Shown: piece by piece, positions 1 through 9,276 of the stretch
Numbering within the stretch: the stretch's first letter is position 1
Layout of the letters: each line of letters opens with the position of its first letter
DNA from: Clostridia bacterium
GTDB lineage: Bacteria > Bacillota > Clostridia > Oscillospirales > Acutalibacteraceae
Direction of reading: 5' to 3'
DNA: 12,345 nt
NCBI GenBank assembly: GCA_017414725.1
Contig: JAFQKZ010000123.1
Location: 1 to 12,345, forward strand
Position numbers and translations under genes: made by a program
The notes under the pieces: model-generated
Told to the model about the DNA's origin: nothing
What the model saw: the letters and a program-made list of their open reading frames with translations, nothing else
The model's database searches: none

Positions 1-304
1 GATTAAATCAGTTAGTTGCCATAACATATCGTGATGTCTAGAGCCAATAACATAAGCAACAACATCTTCGTTATCATGGTTAATAGCATGCCAAAGCCAA
101 GATGATGTTTTTTTAGAATTTACTCTGCCCCACATTTCATCCATTTCCAGTCTAATATTTAACGGTTTTTCTAAATTCACGTATTTTGGGTTAACATTCG
201 TGAGCTTCTTTTCCTTTTTTTAAAGTTTTCATCACTGTGTCTTTGCTTATTTTTAAGACCCGAGATATATCTCTTATTCCTCTCCATTTTGTTAGCCAAT
301 TCTT
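1..304 (-). mobile_element. IS1-family insertion sequence remnant (insA 3' part and insB 5' part)
   Basis: Read on the minus strand, two overlapping frames resemble the IS1 transposase. The insA-like frame is open from 304 to its TAA at 191-193 and includes WRGIRDISRVLKIS followed by KDTVMKTLKK, matching the helix-turn-helix end of InsA. The insB-like frame is open from 219 to the left edge and carries EMDEMWGRV, then WLWHAI and VAYVIGSRHHD. These align well with E. coli InsB (AEMDEQWGYV, RWLFYAYD, VAHVFGER), and the first Asp belongs to the DDE/DEDD catalytic set. The zinc-ribbon start of InsA and its terminal inverted repeat are missing: upstream of 304 the frame is closed by a stop at 305-307. 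The insB frame is +1 relative to insA, not the -1 used by classical IS1. This is therefore probably a decayed copy. The part left of position 1 cannot be judged. Confidence 0.8.
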
Positions 305-327
305 TTAGCACACGACCAAAAAATAAG

Positions 328-356
328 TTGACAATTTTTTTTACATACTATAGAAT
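328..356 (+). promoter_or_regulatory. Probable sigma-A promoter for rpoBC
   Basis: A perfect -35 hexamer TTGACA (328-333) is followed after exactly 17 bases by TAGAAT (351-356), one mismatch from the TATAAT consensus. An alternative -10, TATAGA at 349-354, would leave a 15-base spacer and is less likely. Transcription would start near 363 and give a leader of about 155 bases before rpoB. The promoter lies just outside the recognisable IS1 sequence, so it could be native or assembled at the insertion junction. No other comparable promoter is visible ahead of rpoB. Confidence 0.7.
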
Positions 357-362
357 ACTAAA

Positions 363-518
363 TTGAGAAGATAATGCGTATTTTTAATACGAATTTAACG
401 TTTTGAATAATATATTCTAAAAATCAAATAGGAGTGCGATTTGTTGTAATAACTTTATTCTCGAAAAAGATTAAAATTTTATTAAATTAAATATCACGAA
501 ATGGAGTGTTTTAAATTT
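363..518 (+). promoter_or_regulatory. rpoB 5' leader with two small hairpins and an orphan Shine-Dalgarno-like site
   Basis: The untranslated stretch before rpoB contains a 6-bp hairpin CGTATT/AATACG (377-382 with 386-391, 3-base loop) and a 5-bp hairpin GAATA/TATTC (405-409 with 413-417, 3-base loop). An AGGAG at 430-434 sits far from the rpoB start, in the loop of a weak CAAAT/ATTTG stem (425-429 with 439-443). The TTG at 441 opens only a two-codon frame (TTG TTG TAA). I recognise no named RNA family. The hairpins are short and A+T-rich, so they may have no function. Confidence 0.35.
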
Positions 519-3500
519 ATGGTAAATGTCAAACCTGTAAATTACGGTAAGACGACCAGAATGAGCTTTTCTAAAATAGATGAGGTAATAAAAATACCGA
601 ATTTAATAGAAGTTCAGAAGAAATCATACGAGTGGTTCTTGAAAGAAGGCCTAAGAGAAGTGCTTAGGGATATCTCAGGAATCAGTGATCATACGGGTAA
701 TTTGGTGCTCGATTTCGTTGATTATAATTTGGATATGAAAAATCCGACTTATACTATAAATGAATGCAAAGAAAAAGATACGACTTATGCCGCTCCGTTG
801 AGAGTTAACGCGAGATTATTGAACAAAGAAACCGGTCAGGTTAAAGAATCTGATGTGTTTATGGGCGATTTTCCGCTGATGACCGAAACCGGTACGTTTG
901 TGATTAACGGCGCAGAAAGAGTCGTAATCTCGCAGCTTGTGAGATCGCCCGGTGCGTATTTCAAAATGGATTATGACAAAACCGGTAAAGAGTTATTTAG
1001 CTCAACTGTGATCCCAAACAGGGGAGCGTGGCTCGAGTACGAAACAGATTCTAATGATATAATGTACGTTAGAATTGACAAGAACAGAAAAATTTTGATT
1101 ACAGCTTTTATACGTGCTTTGGGATTGTCGAGTAATTCTGAGATTCTCGAGTATTTTGGTGACGATGAACGAATTATCGCGACTCTAGAAAAAGACCAGA
1201 CAACTTGTACTGAAGAAGGCCTTTTTGAAGTTTATCGAAAACTCAGACCCGGCGAACCGCCGACTTTAGAAAACTCTCAAGCTCATATTAACTCTTTATT
1301 GTTTGATGCTCGTAGATACGATTTGTCGCGCGTAGGAAGATATAAATTTAATAAAAAATTAGGTCTTTTTAATAGAATTAAAAATCAAGTCTTGGCGAGA
1401 CCCGTCGCAAATCCAATGACCGGCGAATTATTAGGCGATGAAAACGATGTTATAACTGAAACTCTGGCTCATGAAATTGAGAATTCCGGAGTGTTCGAGG
1501 TTTATATAAAGATAGGGGACAACGAAGTAAAAGTCATCTCCAATGGTATGGTTGATATTAATAATTTTGTGAATTTTGATGCAAAAAAAGAGTGCAATAT
1601 AAACGAAAAAGTTAGATTTGATATTTTGTGTGATATATTAAATACAAGTGCGACCGAAGATAATATCAAAAGAGAATTGAGAAATAGGGCAGACGAGTTA
1701 ATTCCAAATTACATTACGATAGACGATATTTTTGCTTCTATAAATTACGTAAATTGCTTAGGCCATGATTTGGGCACGACTGATGATATTGATCATTTGG
1801 GTAACAGACGAATCAGATCTGTAGGCGAGTTATTACAAAATCAGTTTAGATTGGGATTTGCAAGGCTTGAAAGAGTTATTCGCGAAAGAATGACTTTACA
1901 AGCTCAAGATTTGGACGTAATTACTCCTAATGCTTTGATTAATATTCGACCCATAGTTGCCGCGATGAAAGAGTTTTTCGGTTCTTCGCCGTTATCTCAA
2001 TTTATGGACCAGACGAATCCGTTATCAGAACTGACCCACAAAAGAAGATTGTCGGCTCTGGGACCCGGCGGATTGTCCCGTGACCGTGCAGGATTTGAAG
2101 TCCGTGACGTACAGTATAGTCACTATGGTCGCGTGTGCCCGATTGAAACTCCGGAAGGACCAAATATCGGATTAATCTCGTATTTATCGACTTTTGCGAA
2201 GATAAATGACTATGGTTTTATCGAAGCACCGTTCAGAAAAATTGATAAAAAGACCGGTACTGTGACTCAAGAAGTAGTTTATATGACTGCTGACGAAGAA
2301 GACGAATATATTGTTGCTCAAGGAAGTGAACCGTTAGATTCTAATAATCAGTTTGTAAATCAAAAAGTTCACTGTAGATATAGAGATCAGTTTGTTGAAG
2401 TAGAACGCGAAAAAGCTGATTATATGGACGTTTCGCCCAAAATGGTAGTATCTGTAGCTACGTCAATGATCCCGTTCTTGGAGAATGACGACGCAAACCG
2501 TGCTTTAATGGGTTCAAACATGCAGAAACAAGCAGTTCCGTTGTTAAAATCCGAAGCTCCAATAGTCGGCACAGGAATGGAATATCAGGCCGGAGTTGAC
2601 TCAGGAGTCTGTGTTGTAGCGAAAGAATCTGGTGTTGTGAAATACGTAAGTGCCGATAAAATTATAGTAAAATATGATAACAATCAGGAAGAAACTTTTG
2701 AATTAATTAAATTCATGAGGTCTAACCAGAGCACTTGTATAAATCAAGTTCCGATTGTAAAAGTAGGACAAAAATTCGAAAAAAATGAAGTTTTAGCTGA
2801 CGGCCCAGCGACTGACAACGGCGAAATTAGTCTTGGTAAAAACGCTCTGATCGGGTTTATGACTTGGGAAGGTTATAACTACGAAGACGCGGTATTAATC
2901 AGCGAAAAAATGGTCCGCGAAGACGTTTACACTTCTATTCATATTGAAGAATATGAAATCGAGTCTCGTGATACTAAATTGGGACCTGAAGAGATTACTC
3001 GAGATATACCTAACGTCAGTGAAGATGCTCTTAAAGATCTAGACGAGAACGGTATTATTAGAATCGGTGCCGAAGTGCGTGCCGGGGATATTTTGGTCGG
3101 AAAAGTTACCCCAAAAGGCGAAACAGAGTTAACAGCTGAAGAAAGATTATTACGTGCTATATTCGGAGAAAAAGCTCGTGAAGTTCGTGATACTTCTTTG
3201 AGAGTTCCACACGGAGAATACGGCATTGTAGTGGACGTAAAAATTTTCACTCGCGAAAACGCAAAACACGAGTTACAAGCCGGTGTAAATAAAATAGTAA
3301 GATGTTATATAGCTCAAAAAAGAAAGTTATCTGTCGGAGATAAAATGGCCGGTAGACACGGAAACAAAGGTGTCGTGTCAAGAATTTTGCCTGTAGAAGA
3401 CATGCCGTTTTTACCTGATGGAACCCCGTTAGACATAGTTTTGAACCCCTTAGGCGTTCCATCGCGTATGAACATCGGTCAAGTATTAGAAGTACACTTG

Positions 3501-4262
3501 GGCTATGCTGCTAAGGCCCTGGGCTGGAAAGTTGCAACTCCTGTGTTTGACGGAGCTCACGAGCAAGATATTTTCGCGTGTTTGAAACAAGCAGGTTTTG
3601 ATGAATCCGGTAAAGTCTGGCTCAAAGACGGACGTACTGGTGAATATTTTGATAATCCCGTAACAGTAGGATATATGTATTATTTGAAATTACATCATTT
3701 GGTTGATGATAAGATACACGCCAGATCTACAGGACCGTATTCTTTGGTAACGCAACAGCCTCTTGGAGGTAAAGCACAGTTCGGCGGTCAAAGATTCGGA
3801 GAAATGGAAGTCTGGGCGCTCGAAGCATATGGAGCTGCGTATACTTTACAAGAAGTTTTGACCGTGAAATCAGACGACGTTACAGGACGCGTAAAAACTT
3901 ATGAGTCTATAGTCAAAGGCGAAAACGTACCTACGCCGGGAGTTCCGGAATCTTTCAAAGTTTTAGTAAGAGAGTTGCAGTCTATAGGTTTGGATTTATC
4001 AGTTCTCGATCAACATGATATTCCGCTGGATCTCAAAAAAGAAATGGCGTACGAAGATGACATTGGGCTTGCAATTCAAAAAGAAATTTTGGGTAAAGAG
4101 AATTTTGAAAGCCTTGAAGATGATGTTTCTGACAGTAATCCGGATTTCGATAAAAACAATTCTGATAGTACAAGTGAACTCGAAGATTTAGATAATTTTG
4201 AAACTTTTGATGCCCTTGGAGAAGATGACGATATAGAAATAGAAGATTTAGACGAAGAGTAA
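519..4262 (+). CDS. rpoB: DNA-directed RNA polymerase subunit beta
   Basis: This encodes the beta subunit of the core RNA polymerase, which with beta' forms the active centre. The product is full length (1247 aa). Landmarks in order: the beta-lobe [10 protein letters not shown]; the rifampicin region near residues 487-530 ([24 protein letters not shown]); [41 protein letters not shown], which includes active-centre lysines; and the switch/clamp region [24 protein letters not shown]. Residues matching E. coli D516, H526, R529 and S531 are all wild type, so rifampicin sensitivity is predicted. The tail is strongly acidic, with 22 Asp/Glu in the last 47 residues. I chose the ATG at 519 because the protein then begins MVNVKPV, as I recall for clostridial homologues, and a GGAG lies 12 bases upstream. 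An in-frame ATG at 501 would add six residues but has no visible ribosome-binding site. rpoC follows after 36 bases. Confidence 0.98.
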   Translation: MVNVKPVNYGKTTRMSFSKIDEVIKIPNLIEVQKKSYEWFLKEGLREVLRDISGISDHTGNLVLDFVDYNLDMKNPTYTINECKEKDTTYAAPLRVNARLLNKETGQVKESDVFMGDFPLMTETGTFVINGAERVVISQLVRSPGAYFKMDYDKTGKELFSSTVIPNRGAWLEYETDSNDIMYVRIDKNRKILITAFIRALGLSSNSEILEYFGDDERIIATLEKDQTTCTEEGLFEVYRKLRPGEPPTLENSQAHINSLLFDARRYDLSRVGRYKFNKKLGLFNRIKNQVLARPVANPMTGELLGDENDVITETLAHEIENSGVFEVYIKIGDNEVKVISNGMVDINNFVNFDAKKECNINEKVRFDILCDILNTSATEDNIKRELRNRADELIPNYITIDDIFASINYVNCLGHDLGTTDDIDHLGNRRIRSVGELLQNQFRLGFARLERVIRERMTLQAQDLDVITPNALINIRPIVAAMKEFFGSSPLSQFMDQTNPLSELTHKRRLSALGPGGLSRDRAGFEVRDVQYSHYGRVCPIETPEGPNIGLISYLSTFAKINDYGFIEAPFRKIDKKTGTVTQEVVYMTADEEDEYIVAQGSEPLDSNNQFVNQKVHCRYRDQFVEVEREKADYMDVSPKMVVSVATSMIPFLENDDANRALMGSNMQKQAVPLLKSEAPIVGTGMEYQAGVDSGVCVVAKESGVVKYVSADKIIVKYDNNQEETFELIKFMRSNQSTCINQVPIVKVGQKFEKNEVLADGPATDNGEISLGKNALIGFMTWEGYNYEDAVLISEKMVREDVYTSIHIEEYEIESRDTKLGPEEITRDIPNVSEDALKDLDENGIIRIGAEVRAGDILVGKVTPKGETELTAEERLLRAIFGEKAREVRDTSLRVPHGEYGIVVDVKIFTRENAKHELQAGVNKIVRCYIAQKRKLSVGDKMAGRHGNKGVVSRILPVEDMPFLPDGTPLDIVLNPLGVPSRMNIGQVLEVHLGYAAKALGWKVATPVFDGAHEQDIFACLKQAGFDESGKVWLKDGRTGEYFDNPVTVGYMYYLKLHHLVDDKIHARSTGPYSLVTQQPLGGKAQFGGQRFGEMEVWALEAYGAAYTLQEVLTVKSDDVTGRVKTYESIVKGENVPTPGVPESFKVLVRELQSIGLDLSVLDQHDIPLDLKKEMAYEDDIGLAIQKEILGKENFESLEDDVSDSNPDFDKNNSDSTSELEDLDNFETFDALGEDDDIEIEDLDEE

Positions 4263-4298
4263 AAATATTAATTAAATTTAATTTATAGGGGTTATATT

Positions 4299-7200
4299 AT
4301 GGATTTTAATGATTTACAGTCAATAAAAATAGGTCTGGCATCTCCTGATAAAATTCGGAGTTGGTCGTACGGCGAAGTAAAAAAGCCTGAAACTATCAAT
4401 TACAGAACTTTAAAACCGGAACCGGACGGTTTGTTTTGTGAGAGAATTTTTGGACCTCAGAAAGACTGGGAATGTCATTGTGGAAAATACAAAAGAATAA
4501 GATATAAAGGAAAAATTTGTGATAAATGTGGCGTCGAAGTAACTAAATCAAAAGTTCGAAGAGAGAGAATGGGGCACATTGAACTTGCCGCCCCGGTGTC
4601 CCATATATGGTATTTCAAGGGAATCCCGTCAAGAATGGGTTTGATTTTGGATATATCTCCGAGAATGCTCGAGAAAGTTTTATATTTCTCAGCGTACGCT
4701 ATAGTTGATCCGGGCGATGTTCCGGAATTACAGCACCAACAGTTTTTGTCTGAACAAGAATATAGAGAAATGCGCGAGAAATATGAAGATGATTTCGAAG
4801 CGGGCATGGGTGCTGAGACTATTAAAAAATTGCTGGAAAGAATAGATCTCGAAGAGCTGTCTCAAAATTTAAAAGATGAACTTGAAACTGCTCAAGGACA
4901 AAAAAGAATCAAATTAGTCAAAAGACTTGAAGCTGTCGAATCTTTCAGAACTTCAGGCAATAGACCTGAATGGATGATAATGGACGTTTTACCGGTAATA
5001 CCGCCGGATTTGAGACCTATGGTGCAGCTAGACGGAGGAAGATTTGCAACTTCAGATTTAAACGATTTGTACAGAAGAGTTCTGAACAGGAATAACAGAC
5101 TTAGAAGATTATTAGACCTCGGAGCTCCGGATATTATAATCAGAAACGAAAAGAGAATGTTGCAAGAAGCTGTTGACGCTCTCATAGATAACGGCAGACG
5201 GGGAAGACCTGTAACCGGCGCAAATAATAGACCGTTGAAGTCTCTATCTGAGATGCTCAAGGGTAAACACGGTCGATTCAGACAAAACTTGCTTGGTAAA
5301 CGCGTAGACTACTCAGGACGTTCGGTTATAGTCGTCGGACCGGAATTAAAAATTTATCAGTGCGGATTGCCGAAAGAAATGGCTCTCGAGTTATTTAAAC
5401 CGTTTGTTATGAAAAGATTAGTTGAGCTCGGAGCAGTAACAAATATTCGTGCCGCTCGTAAAGCTGTTGATCGAAAAAAACCAGAAGTTTGGGATGCTCT
5501 GGAAATTGTGATTAAAAACCACCCTGTATTGTTAAACCGTGCTCCGACTCTACACAGACTCGGAATCCAAGCATTTGAGCCGGTTTTAGTAGAGGGAAGA
5601 GCATTAAAGTTGCATCCGTTAGTGTGTTCAGCGTTCAACGCGGACTTCGACGGAGACCAAATGGCCGTGCACGTGCCGTTATCAGCTGAAGCTCAGGCTG
5701 AAGCCATGTTCTTAATGTTGTCTTCAGGAAATTTATTAAAACCATCGGACGGAAAACCCGTAACCGTGCCATCTCAGGACATGGTTTTAGGTTCATATTA
5801 TTTGACTATCGAAAAAGAAAACGAGCCGGGCGAAGGCAAAGTTTTCAGAGATTTCAATGAAGCTTTAATGGCGTATGACTCGAAAGATATTTCTCTGCAT
5901 GCGAAAATAAAAGTTAGAAATAAAACCCCTGACGGAGAAATAAAATTAATAAATACGACTGTCGGAAGAATTATCTTCAATAGACCGTTGCCACAAGACT
6001 TAGGATTTGTAGATAGAACAAACCCAAATACTTGTGCAGATTTAGAGATAAATTTCTTAGTCGGCAAAAAACAATTGGGCAAAATAGTAGACGCGTGTAT
6101 TAAAATTCACGGCACTCAGAAAACTTCGCAAGTTCTTGACGAAATCAAAGCTTTGGGATTCAAATATTCTACTAAAGGGGCAATCACGGTTGCAGTAGGG
6201 GACGCTGTTATTCCGCCTGCTAAGAAACAAATAGTGTCTAACGCTGAGAAGGAAATCGATAATATACTAAAAGTTTACAAGCGAGGTCTGTTTTCTGATC
6301 AAGAGAGAAGAACGCATACTCTAAAAATTTGGGAGAGAGCTACAGAAGACGTTTCTCGTGCGCTTCAGGCAAATCTCGACAAGTTTAATCCTATGTATAT
6401 GATGGCGGACTCCGGAGCTCGTGGATCTATGAGCCAGATTAGACAGCTTGCGGGTATGCGTGGACTTATCGCGAATACTTCCGGTGCTACGATTGAAATT
6501 CCGATTCGTGCAAATTATCGTGAGGGTCTAAATGTTCTCGAATACTTCATTTCTTCGCGTGGTGCGCGTAAAGGTTCGACCGATACGGCATTGAGAACAG
6601 CTGACTCCGGATACTTGACAAGAAGACTTGTAGACGTTTCGCAAGACGTGATTATACGTGAAGAAGACTGTGGAGCTAACGAAGGAATTACAGTTTTTGA
6701 GATAAAAGACGGCAACGAAATTATTGAAAAATTCGACGAAAGACTTGTCGGAAGATATTTGTGTGAGGATTTCAAAGACCCCGAAACCGGAAACGTTTTA
6801 ATTTCGAAAAATAAACTTATGACTGACCAAGACGCTGATTTAATTATTAAATCCGGTGTCGAGAAAATTAAAATTAGGTCGATTTTGAATTGTAAGTCTC
6901 CGCACGGAATTTGCAAAAAGTGTTATGGCTCGAACTTGGCAAATGGACTTCCGGTCGCGGTAGGGGAGGCAGTTGGTATTATCGCTGCTCAGTCTATTGG
7001 TGAACCGGGTACGCAGCTGACCATGAGAACGTTCCACACCGGTGGTATCGCAAGTTCTGATGATATTACGCAGGGTCTACCCAGAGTTGAAGAGTTGTTC
7101 GAAGGACGTAAACCAAAGAGACTTGCGATTATTAGTGAAATTTCCGGCGTAGCGAGATTTGAAGAGATAAAAAGAAGCCGAAATATAGTAATTTATGACG

Positions 7201-7907
7201 AAGATTCCGGCGAACAAAGATCTTATTTAATTCCGTATGGTTCAAGAATTTGCATTGAAGAAGGGGATAAGATAGAAGCCGGGGATTTGTTGACCGAAGG
7301 CTCAGTAAATCCGCATGACGTGTTAGCTATCAAAGGTCCCGAGGCTGTTGTTGCGTATCTTATTAAAGAAGTACAGCGTGTTTATCGCATGCAAGGCGTT
7401 GATATTAACGACAAACACATTGAAGTAATTGTCCGACAGATGATGAAAAAAGTTCGAGTAGAAAATGCGGGAGATACCGATTTAATCCCAGGTTCAACAG
7501 TCGACAAATCTGAAGTTCTAATCGCAAATAAGAAAATAAACTCAAGAAAAGATGCCGGCGAGCTAGAGCTTGAAGAGGCGACTTACACTCAAATTTTACT
7601 GGGAATTACTAAAGCATCATTGGCAACAGAGTCGTTCTTGTCAGCGGCATCGTTCCAAGAAACGACAAAAGTCTTGACAGATGCAGCTATCAAGGGCAAA
7701 AAAGATACTTTGTCCGGTCTAAAAGAAAACGTAATTATCGGCAAATTATTACCGGCAGGAACGGGAATCCCGTTGTATAACAATATAAAAGTGACGCCGT
7801 GTCCAAAAGAACGCCAAAGTTCGATAACTCAGAAATTATTAAATAATGACGCGCGATTAAACGAACTGAGAAATTTAATAAGATCTCAGACACAAGAATT
7901 GAGCTAA
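4299..7907 (+). CDS. rpoC: DNA-directed RNA polymerase subunit beta'
   Basis: This encodes the beta' subunit carrying the catalytic magnesium site. At 1202 aa it is a normal Firmicutes length without large insertions. The N-terminal zinc site is C59, C61, C74 and C77. The catalytic motif NADFDGD places the metal-binding aspartates at D449, D451 and D453. The bridge helix lies around 750-785, the second zinc site is C791, C865, C872 and C875, and the trigger loop TMRTFHTGG has M909, R910 and H913. The C-terminal clamp segment [14 protein letters not shown] is intact. The start is well supported: AGGGG at 4287-4291 lies seven bases before the ATG. The gene shares a transcript with rpoB and is followed by a terminator hairpin. 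One oddity is [14 protein letters not shown] in the bridge helix, where most bacteria I know have STHGARKGLADTAL. Confidence 0.99.
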   Translation: MDFNDLQSIKIGLASPDKIRSWSYGEVKKPETINYRTLKPEPDGLFCERIFGPQKDWECHCGKYKRIRYKGKICDKCGVEVTKSKVRRERMGHIELAAPVSHIWYFKGIPSRMGLILDISPRMLEKVLYFSAYAIVDPGDVPELQHQQFLSEQEYREMREKYEDDFEAGMGAETIKKLLERIDLEELSQNLKDELETAQGQKRIKLVKRLEAVESFRTSGNRPEWMIMDVLPVIPPDLRPMVQLDGGRFATSDLNDLYRRVLNRNNRLRRLLDLGAPDIIIRNEKRMLQEAVDALIDNGRRGRPVTGANNRPLKSLSEMLKGKHGRFRQNLLGKRVDYSGRSVIVVGPELKIYQCGLPKEMALELFKPFVMKRLVELGAVTNIRAARKAVDRKKPEVWDALEIVIKNHPVLLNRAPTLHRLGIQAFEPVLVEGRALKLHPLVCSAFNADFDGDQMAVHVPLSAEAQAEAMFLMLSSGNLLKPSDGKPVTVPSQDMVLGSYYLTIEKENEPGEGKVFRDFNEALMAYDSKDISLHAKIKVRNKTPDGEIKLINTTVGRIIFNRPLPQDLGFVDRTNPNTCADLEINFLVGKKQLGKIVDACIKIHGTQKTSQVLDEIKALGFKYSTKGAITVAVGDAVIPPAKKQIVSNAEKEIDNILKVYKRGLFSDQERRTHTLKIWERATEDVSRALQANLDKFNPMYMMADSGARGSMSQIRQLAGMRGLIANTSGATIEIPIRANYREGLNVLEYFISSRGARKGSTDTALRTADSGYLTRRLVDVSQDVIIREEDCGANEGITVFEIKDGNEIIEKFDERLVGRYLCEDFKDPETGNVLISKNKLMTDQDADLIIKSGVEKIKIRSILNCKSPHGICKKCYGSNLANGLPVAVGEAVGIIAAQSIGEPGTQLTMRTFHTGGIASSDDITQGLPRVEELFEGRKPKRLAIISEISGVARFEEIKRSRNIVIYDEDSGEQRSYLIPYGSRICIEEGDKIEAGDLLTEGSVNPHDVLAIKGPEAVVAYLIKEVQRVYRMQGVDINDKHIEVIVRQMMKKVRVENAGDTDLIPGSTVDKSEVLIANKKINSRKDAGELELEEATYTQILLGITKASLATESFLSAASFQETTKVLTDAAIKGKKDTLSGLKENVIIGKLLPAGTGIPLYNNIKVTPCPKERQSSITQKLLNNDARLNELRNLIRSQTQELS

Positions 7908-7929
7908 AAATATACTATAAAAATATATG

Positions 7930-7961
7930 ACCCAAGAATTAGTATAAATTTCTTGGGTTTT
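7930..7961 (+). terminator. Intrinsic terminator after rpoC
   Basis: A perfect 9-bp stem ACCCAAGAA/TTCTTGGGT (7930-7938 with 7950-7958) with an 11-base loop begins 22 bases after the rpoC stop and runs into TTTT (7958-7961). The U-tract is short and the loop is large, so it may be leaky and allow some read-through into the downstream genes. Confidence 0.7.
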
Positions 7962-7975
7962 AACTTAAGATTTTC

Positions 7976-8031
7976 GGGAAGAGAGCTATATCGACATATA
8001 TAAAATTAATATTTTATATATGTGGGAAGAG
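7976..8031 (+). promoter_or_regulatory. A+T hairpin flanked by GGGAAGAG direct repeats, upstream of the S-component gene
   Basis: A perfect 13-bp inverted repeat ACATATATAAAAT/ATTTTATATATGT (7994-8006 with 8011-8023) has a TAAT loop. The 8-base sequence GGGAAGAG occurs on each side, at 7976-7983 and 8024-8031. The second copy runs into a G-rich stretch that is the only Shine-Dalgarno-like sequence ahead of the next gene. The element could be a leader structure affecting translation, a protein-binding palindrome, or a small insertion scar. It has no U-tract and so is not a typical terminator. It does not resemble the FMN riboswitch expected ahead of some riboflavin transporters. Confidence 0.45.
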
Positions 8032-8048
8032 GGGGATCACATAAAAAC

Positions 8049-8612
8049 ATGAAAAAACCTGAGATTTCATCTACAATTCACAAAACTCGAGCTATTGTAC
8101 ATAATGCATTATTTTCTTCAATATCACTAATACTTGCACTTTTCGGCAATATAACAATTTTTCCGATTTTCCCATTTTTAAAATTGGACTTTTCAGAATT
8201 CCCAGTATATCTTGCAACGCTTATTTACGGGATTCCATCCGGGCTCAGCGTGCTGTTCACAGTTTCACTCATACGCATGTTATTATTCAGCACATCAGGA
8301 ATTATTGGGTTTATAATAAGATCAAGTTCTGTAATTATTATATTGTTTTTAGGATTAAGTTTGAGATTTAAAAACAAAATTTTAAAATTTTTCATAATTA
8401 CTATTGGTTTATGCATAAATATAACTGTAAAATTATTATTAAATTACTATTTTTGGATCAACTTTTTTGCTATTTCCCGCGAGTTTTTAAGTTCAGCTTT
8501 ATTTAAAATTATATTACCTTATAATTTTATAAAATTAAGTTTATGTATAATTTTGGCTATATATTTCAAAAAATATATTAAAAATAAATTAAAAGGAAGT
8601 TATGAAATTTGA
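8049..8612 (+). CDS. ECF-transporter substrate-binding (S) component, RibU-like (riboflavin)
   Basis: This small hydrophobic membrane protein (187 aa, about five to six predicted membrane helices) resembles the S components of energy-coupling factor transporters. The sequence FPIFPFLKLDFSEFP near residues 38-52, followed by a Gly/Pro-containing helix and IIGFIIRSSS, matches the conserved pattern of RibU proteins (FLKLDFSDIP type). Riboflavin is therefore the most likely substrate, though pantothenate, folate or another vitamin cannot be excluded. It would work with a shared EcfA-EcfA'-EcfT module not encoded here. The ATG at 8049 lies 13 bases after a G-rich run (8031-8035), which is rather far. 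An in-frame GTG at 8022 would add nine residues (beginning MGRGGSHKN), but it lies inside the hairpin arm and has no ribosome-binding site. The stop overlaps the start of rpe. Confidence 0.7.
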   Translation: MKKPEISSTIHKTRAIVHNALFSSISLILALFGNITIFPIFPFLKLDFSEFPVYLATLIYGIPSGLSVLFTVSLIRMLLFSTSGIIGFIIRSSSVIIILFLGLSLRFKNKILKFFIITIGLCINITVKLLLNYYFWINFFAISREFLSSALFKIILPYNFIKLSLCIILAIYFKKYIKNKLKGSYEI

Positions 8613-9259
8613 AGCTTTCCCCTTCTATGCTAGCATGTGATTTTTCGAAAATGGGCGAAGAAATAGTAAAAATTTCCAATTCTGGAGCAGACATGATCCA
8701 TATGGACATCATGGATGGTCATTTTGTGCCTAATATTTCGTTTGGACCATCAATTATAAAATCATTACGCAATTTAACAAATTTGATTTTTGACGTACAT
8801 TTAATGATCGCAGATCCCGAACAATATGTTAATGTTTTTTTAGATTCCGGGGCTGATATAATTACGTTTCACTTAGAATCAAATCAAAATTCTGATTATA
8901 TATTAAAAACAATAGACAAAATAAAATCAAAAAACAAAAAAGTTGGATTAGCGATAAAACCCCAGACAAAATATGAAGCCCTCCTCCCCTATTTAAAATT
9001 TTTGGATTTAGCACTCGTAATGACTGTTGAGCCGGGGTTTGGAGGTCAAAAACTCCTTGAAAACCAGCTGTTAAAAACAGAATTATTAAAAAAAGAGATT
9101 TTATCACAAAATTTATCAACAGAAATCCAAATTGACGGCGGAGTAAATCTAGAAACCATAGGAATCATAAAAAAATATCCCATAGACATATGCGTATCCG
9201 GAACTTGTGTGTTTAAATCACAAAATATTTCTGAAACCGTAAAAATATTAAAATCCTAA
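8609..9259 (+). CDS. rpe: Ribulose-phosphate 3-epimerase
   Basis: The enzyme interconverts D-ribulose 5-phosphate and D-xylulose 5-phosphate in the non-oxidative pentose phosphate pathway, in the cytosol. The 216-residue length is normal for this TIM-barrel family. Visible motifs are LSPSMLACDF at the N-terminus, IHMDIMDGHFVPN (metal ligands H31 and D33), FDVHLM (H64), MTVEPGFGGQK (phosphate loop, 138-148) and QIDGGVN (catalytic D176). The start is TTG at 8609, whose last two bases form part of the stop codon of the preceding gene, so translational coupling is likely. AGGA lies at 8594-8597, 11 bases upstream. An ATG at 8602 is closer to that site but out of frame and opens only a 12-codon frame ending at 8640. 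TTG at 8609 gives the expected family N-terminus. Confidence 0.97.
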   Translation: MKLSPSMLACDFSKMGEEIVKISNSGADMIHMDIMDGHFVPNISFGPSIIKSLRNLTNLIFDVHLMIADPEQYVNVFLDSGADIITFHLESNQNSDYILKTIDKIKSKNKKVGLAIKPQTKYEALLPYLKFLDLALVMTVEPGFGGQKLLENQLLKTELLKKEILSQNLSTEIQIDGGVNLETIGIIKKYPIDICVSGTCVFKSQNISETVKILKS

Positions 9260-9276
9260 AAAAGAGCTGTTAATAT

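Noticed and set aside
434..490. Possible 18-codon leader peptide starting at GTG 434
   Set aside because: The start overlaps the AGGAG it would need, and the peptide shows no attenuator-like codon run.
2939..3462. Open minus-strand frames inside rpoB (and similar ones inside rpoC between 4475 and 7783)
   Set aside because: They lie opposite strongly conserved coding sequence, show no recognisable family and have the composition of antisense shadows.
7908..8048. FMN riboswitch or separate promoter ahead of the RibU-like gene
   Set aside because: The space is too short and lacks the conserved FMN aptamer segments. Candidate hexamers have spacings over 20 bases or no -35 partner.
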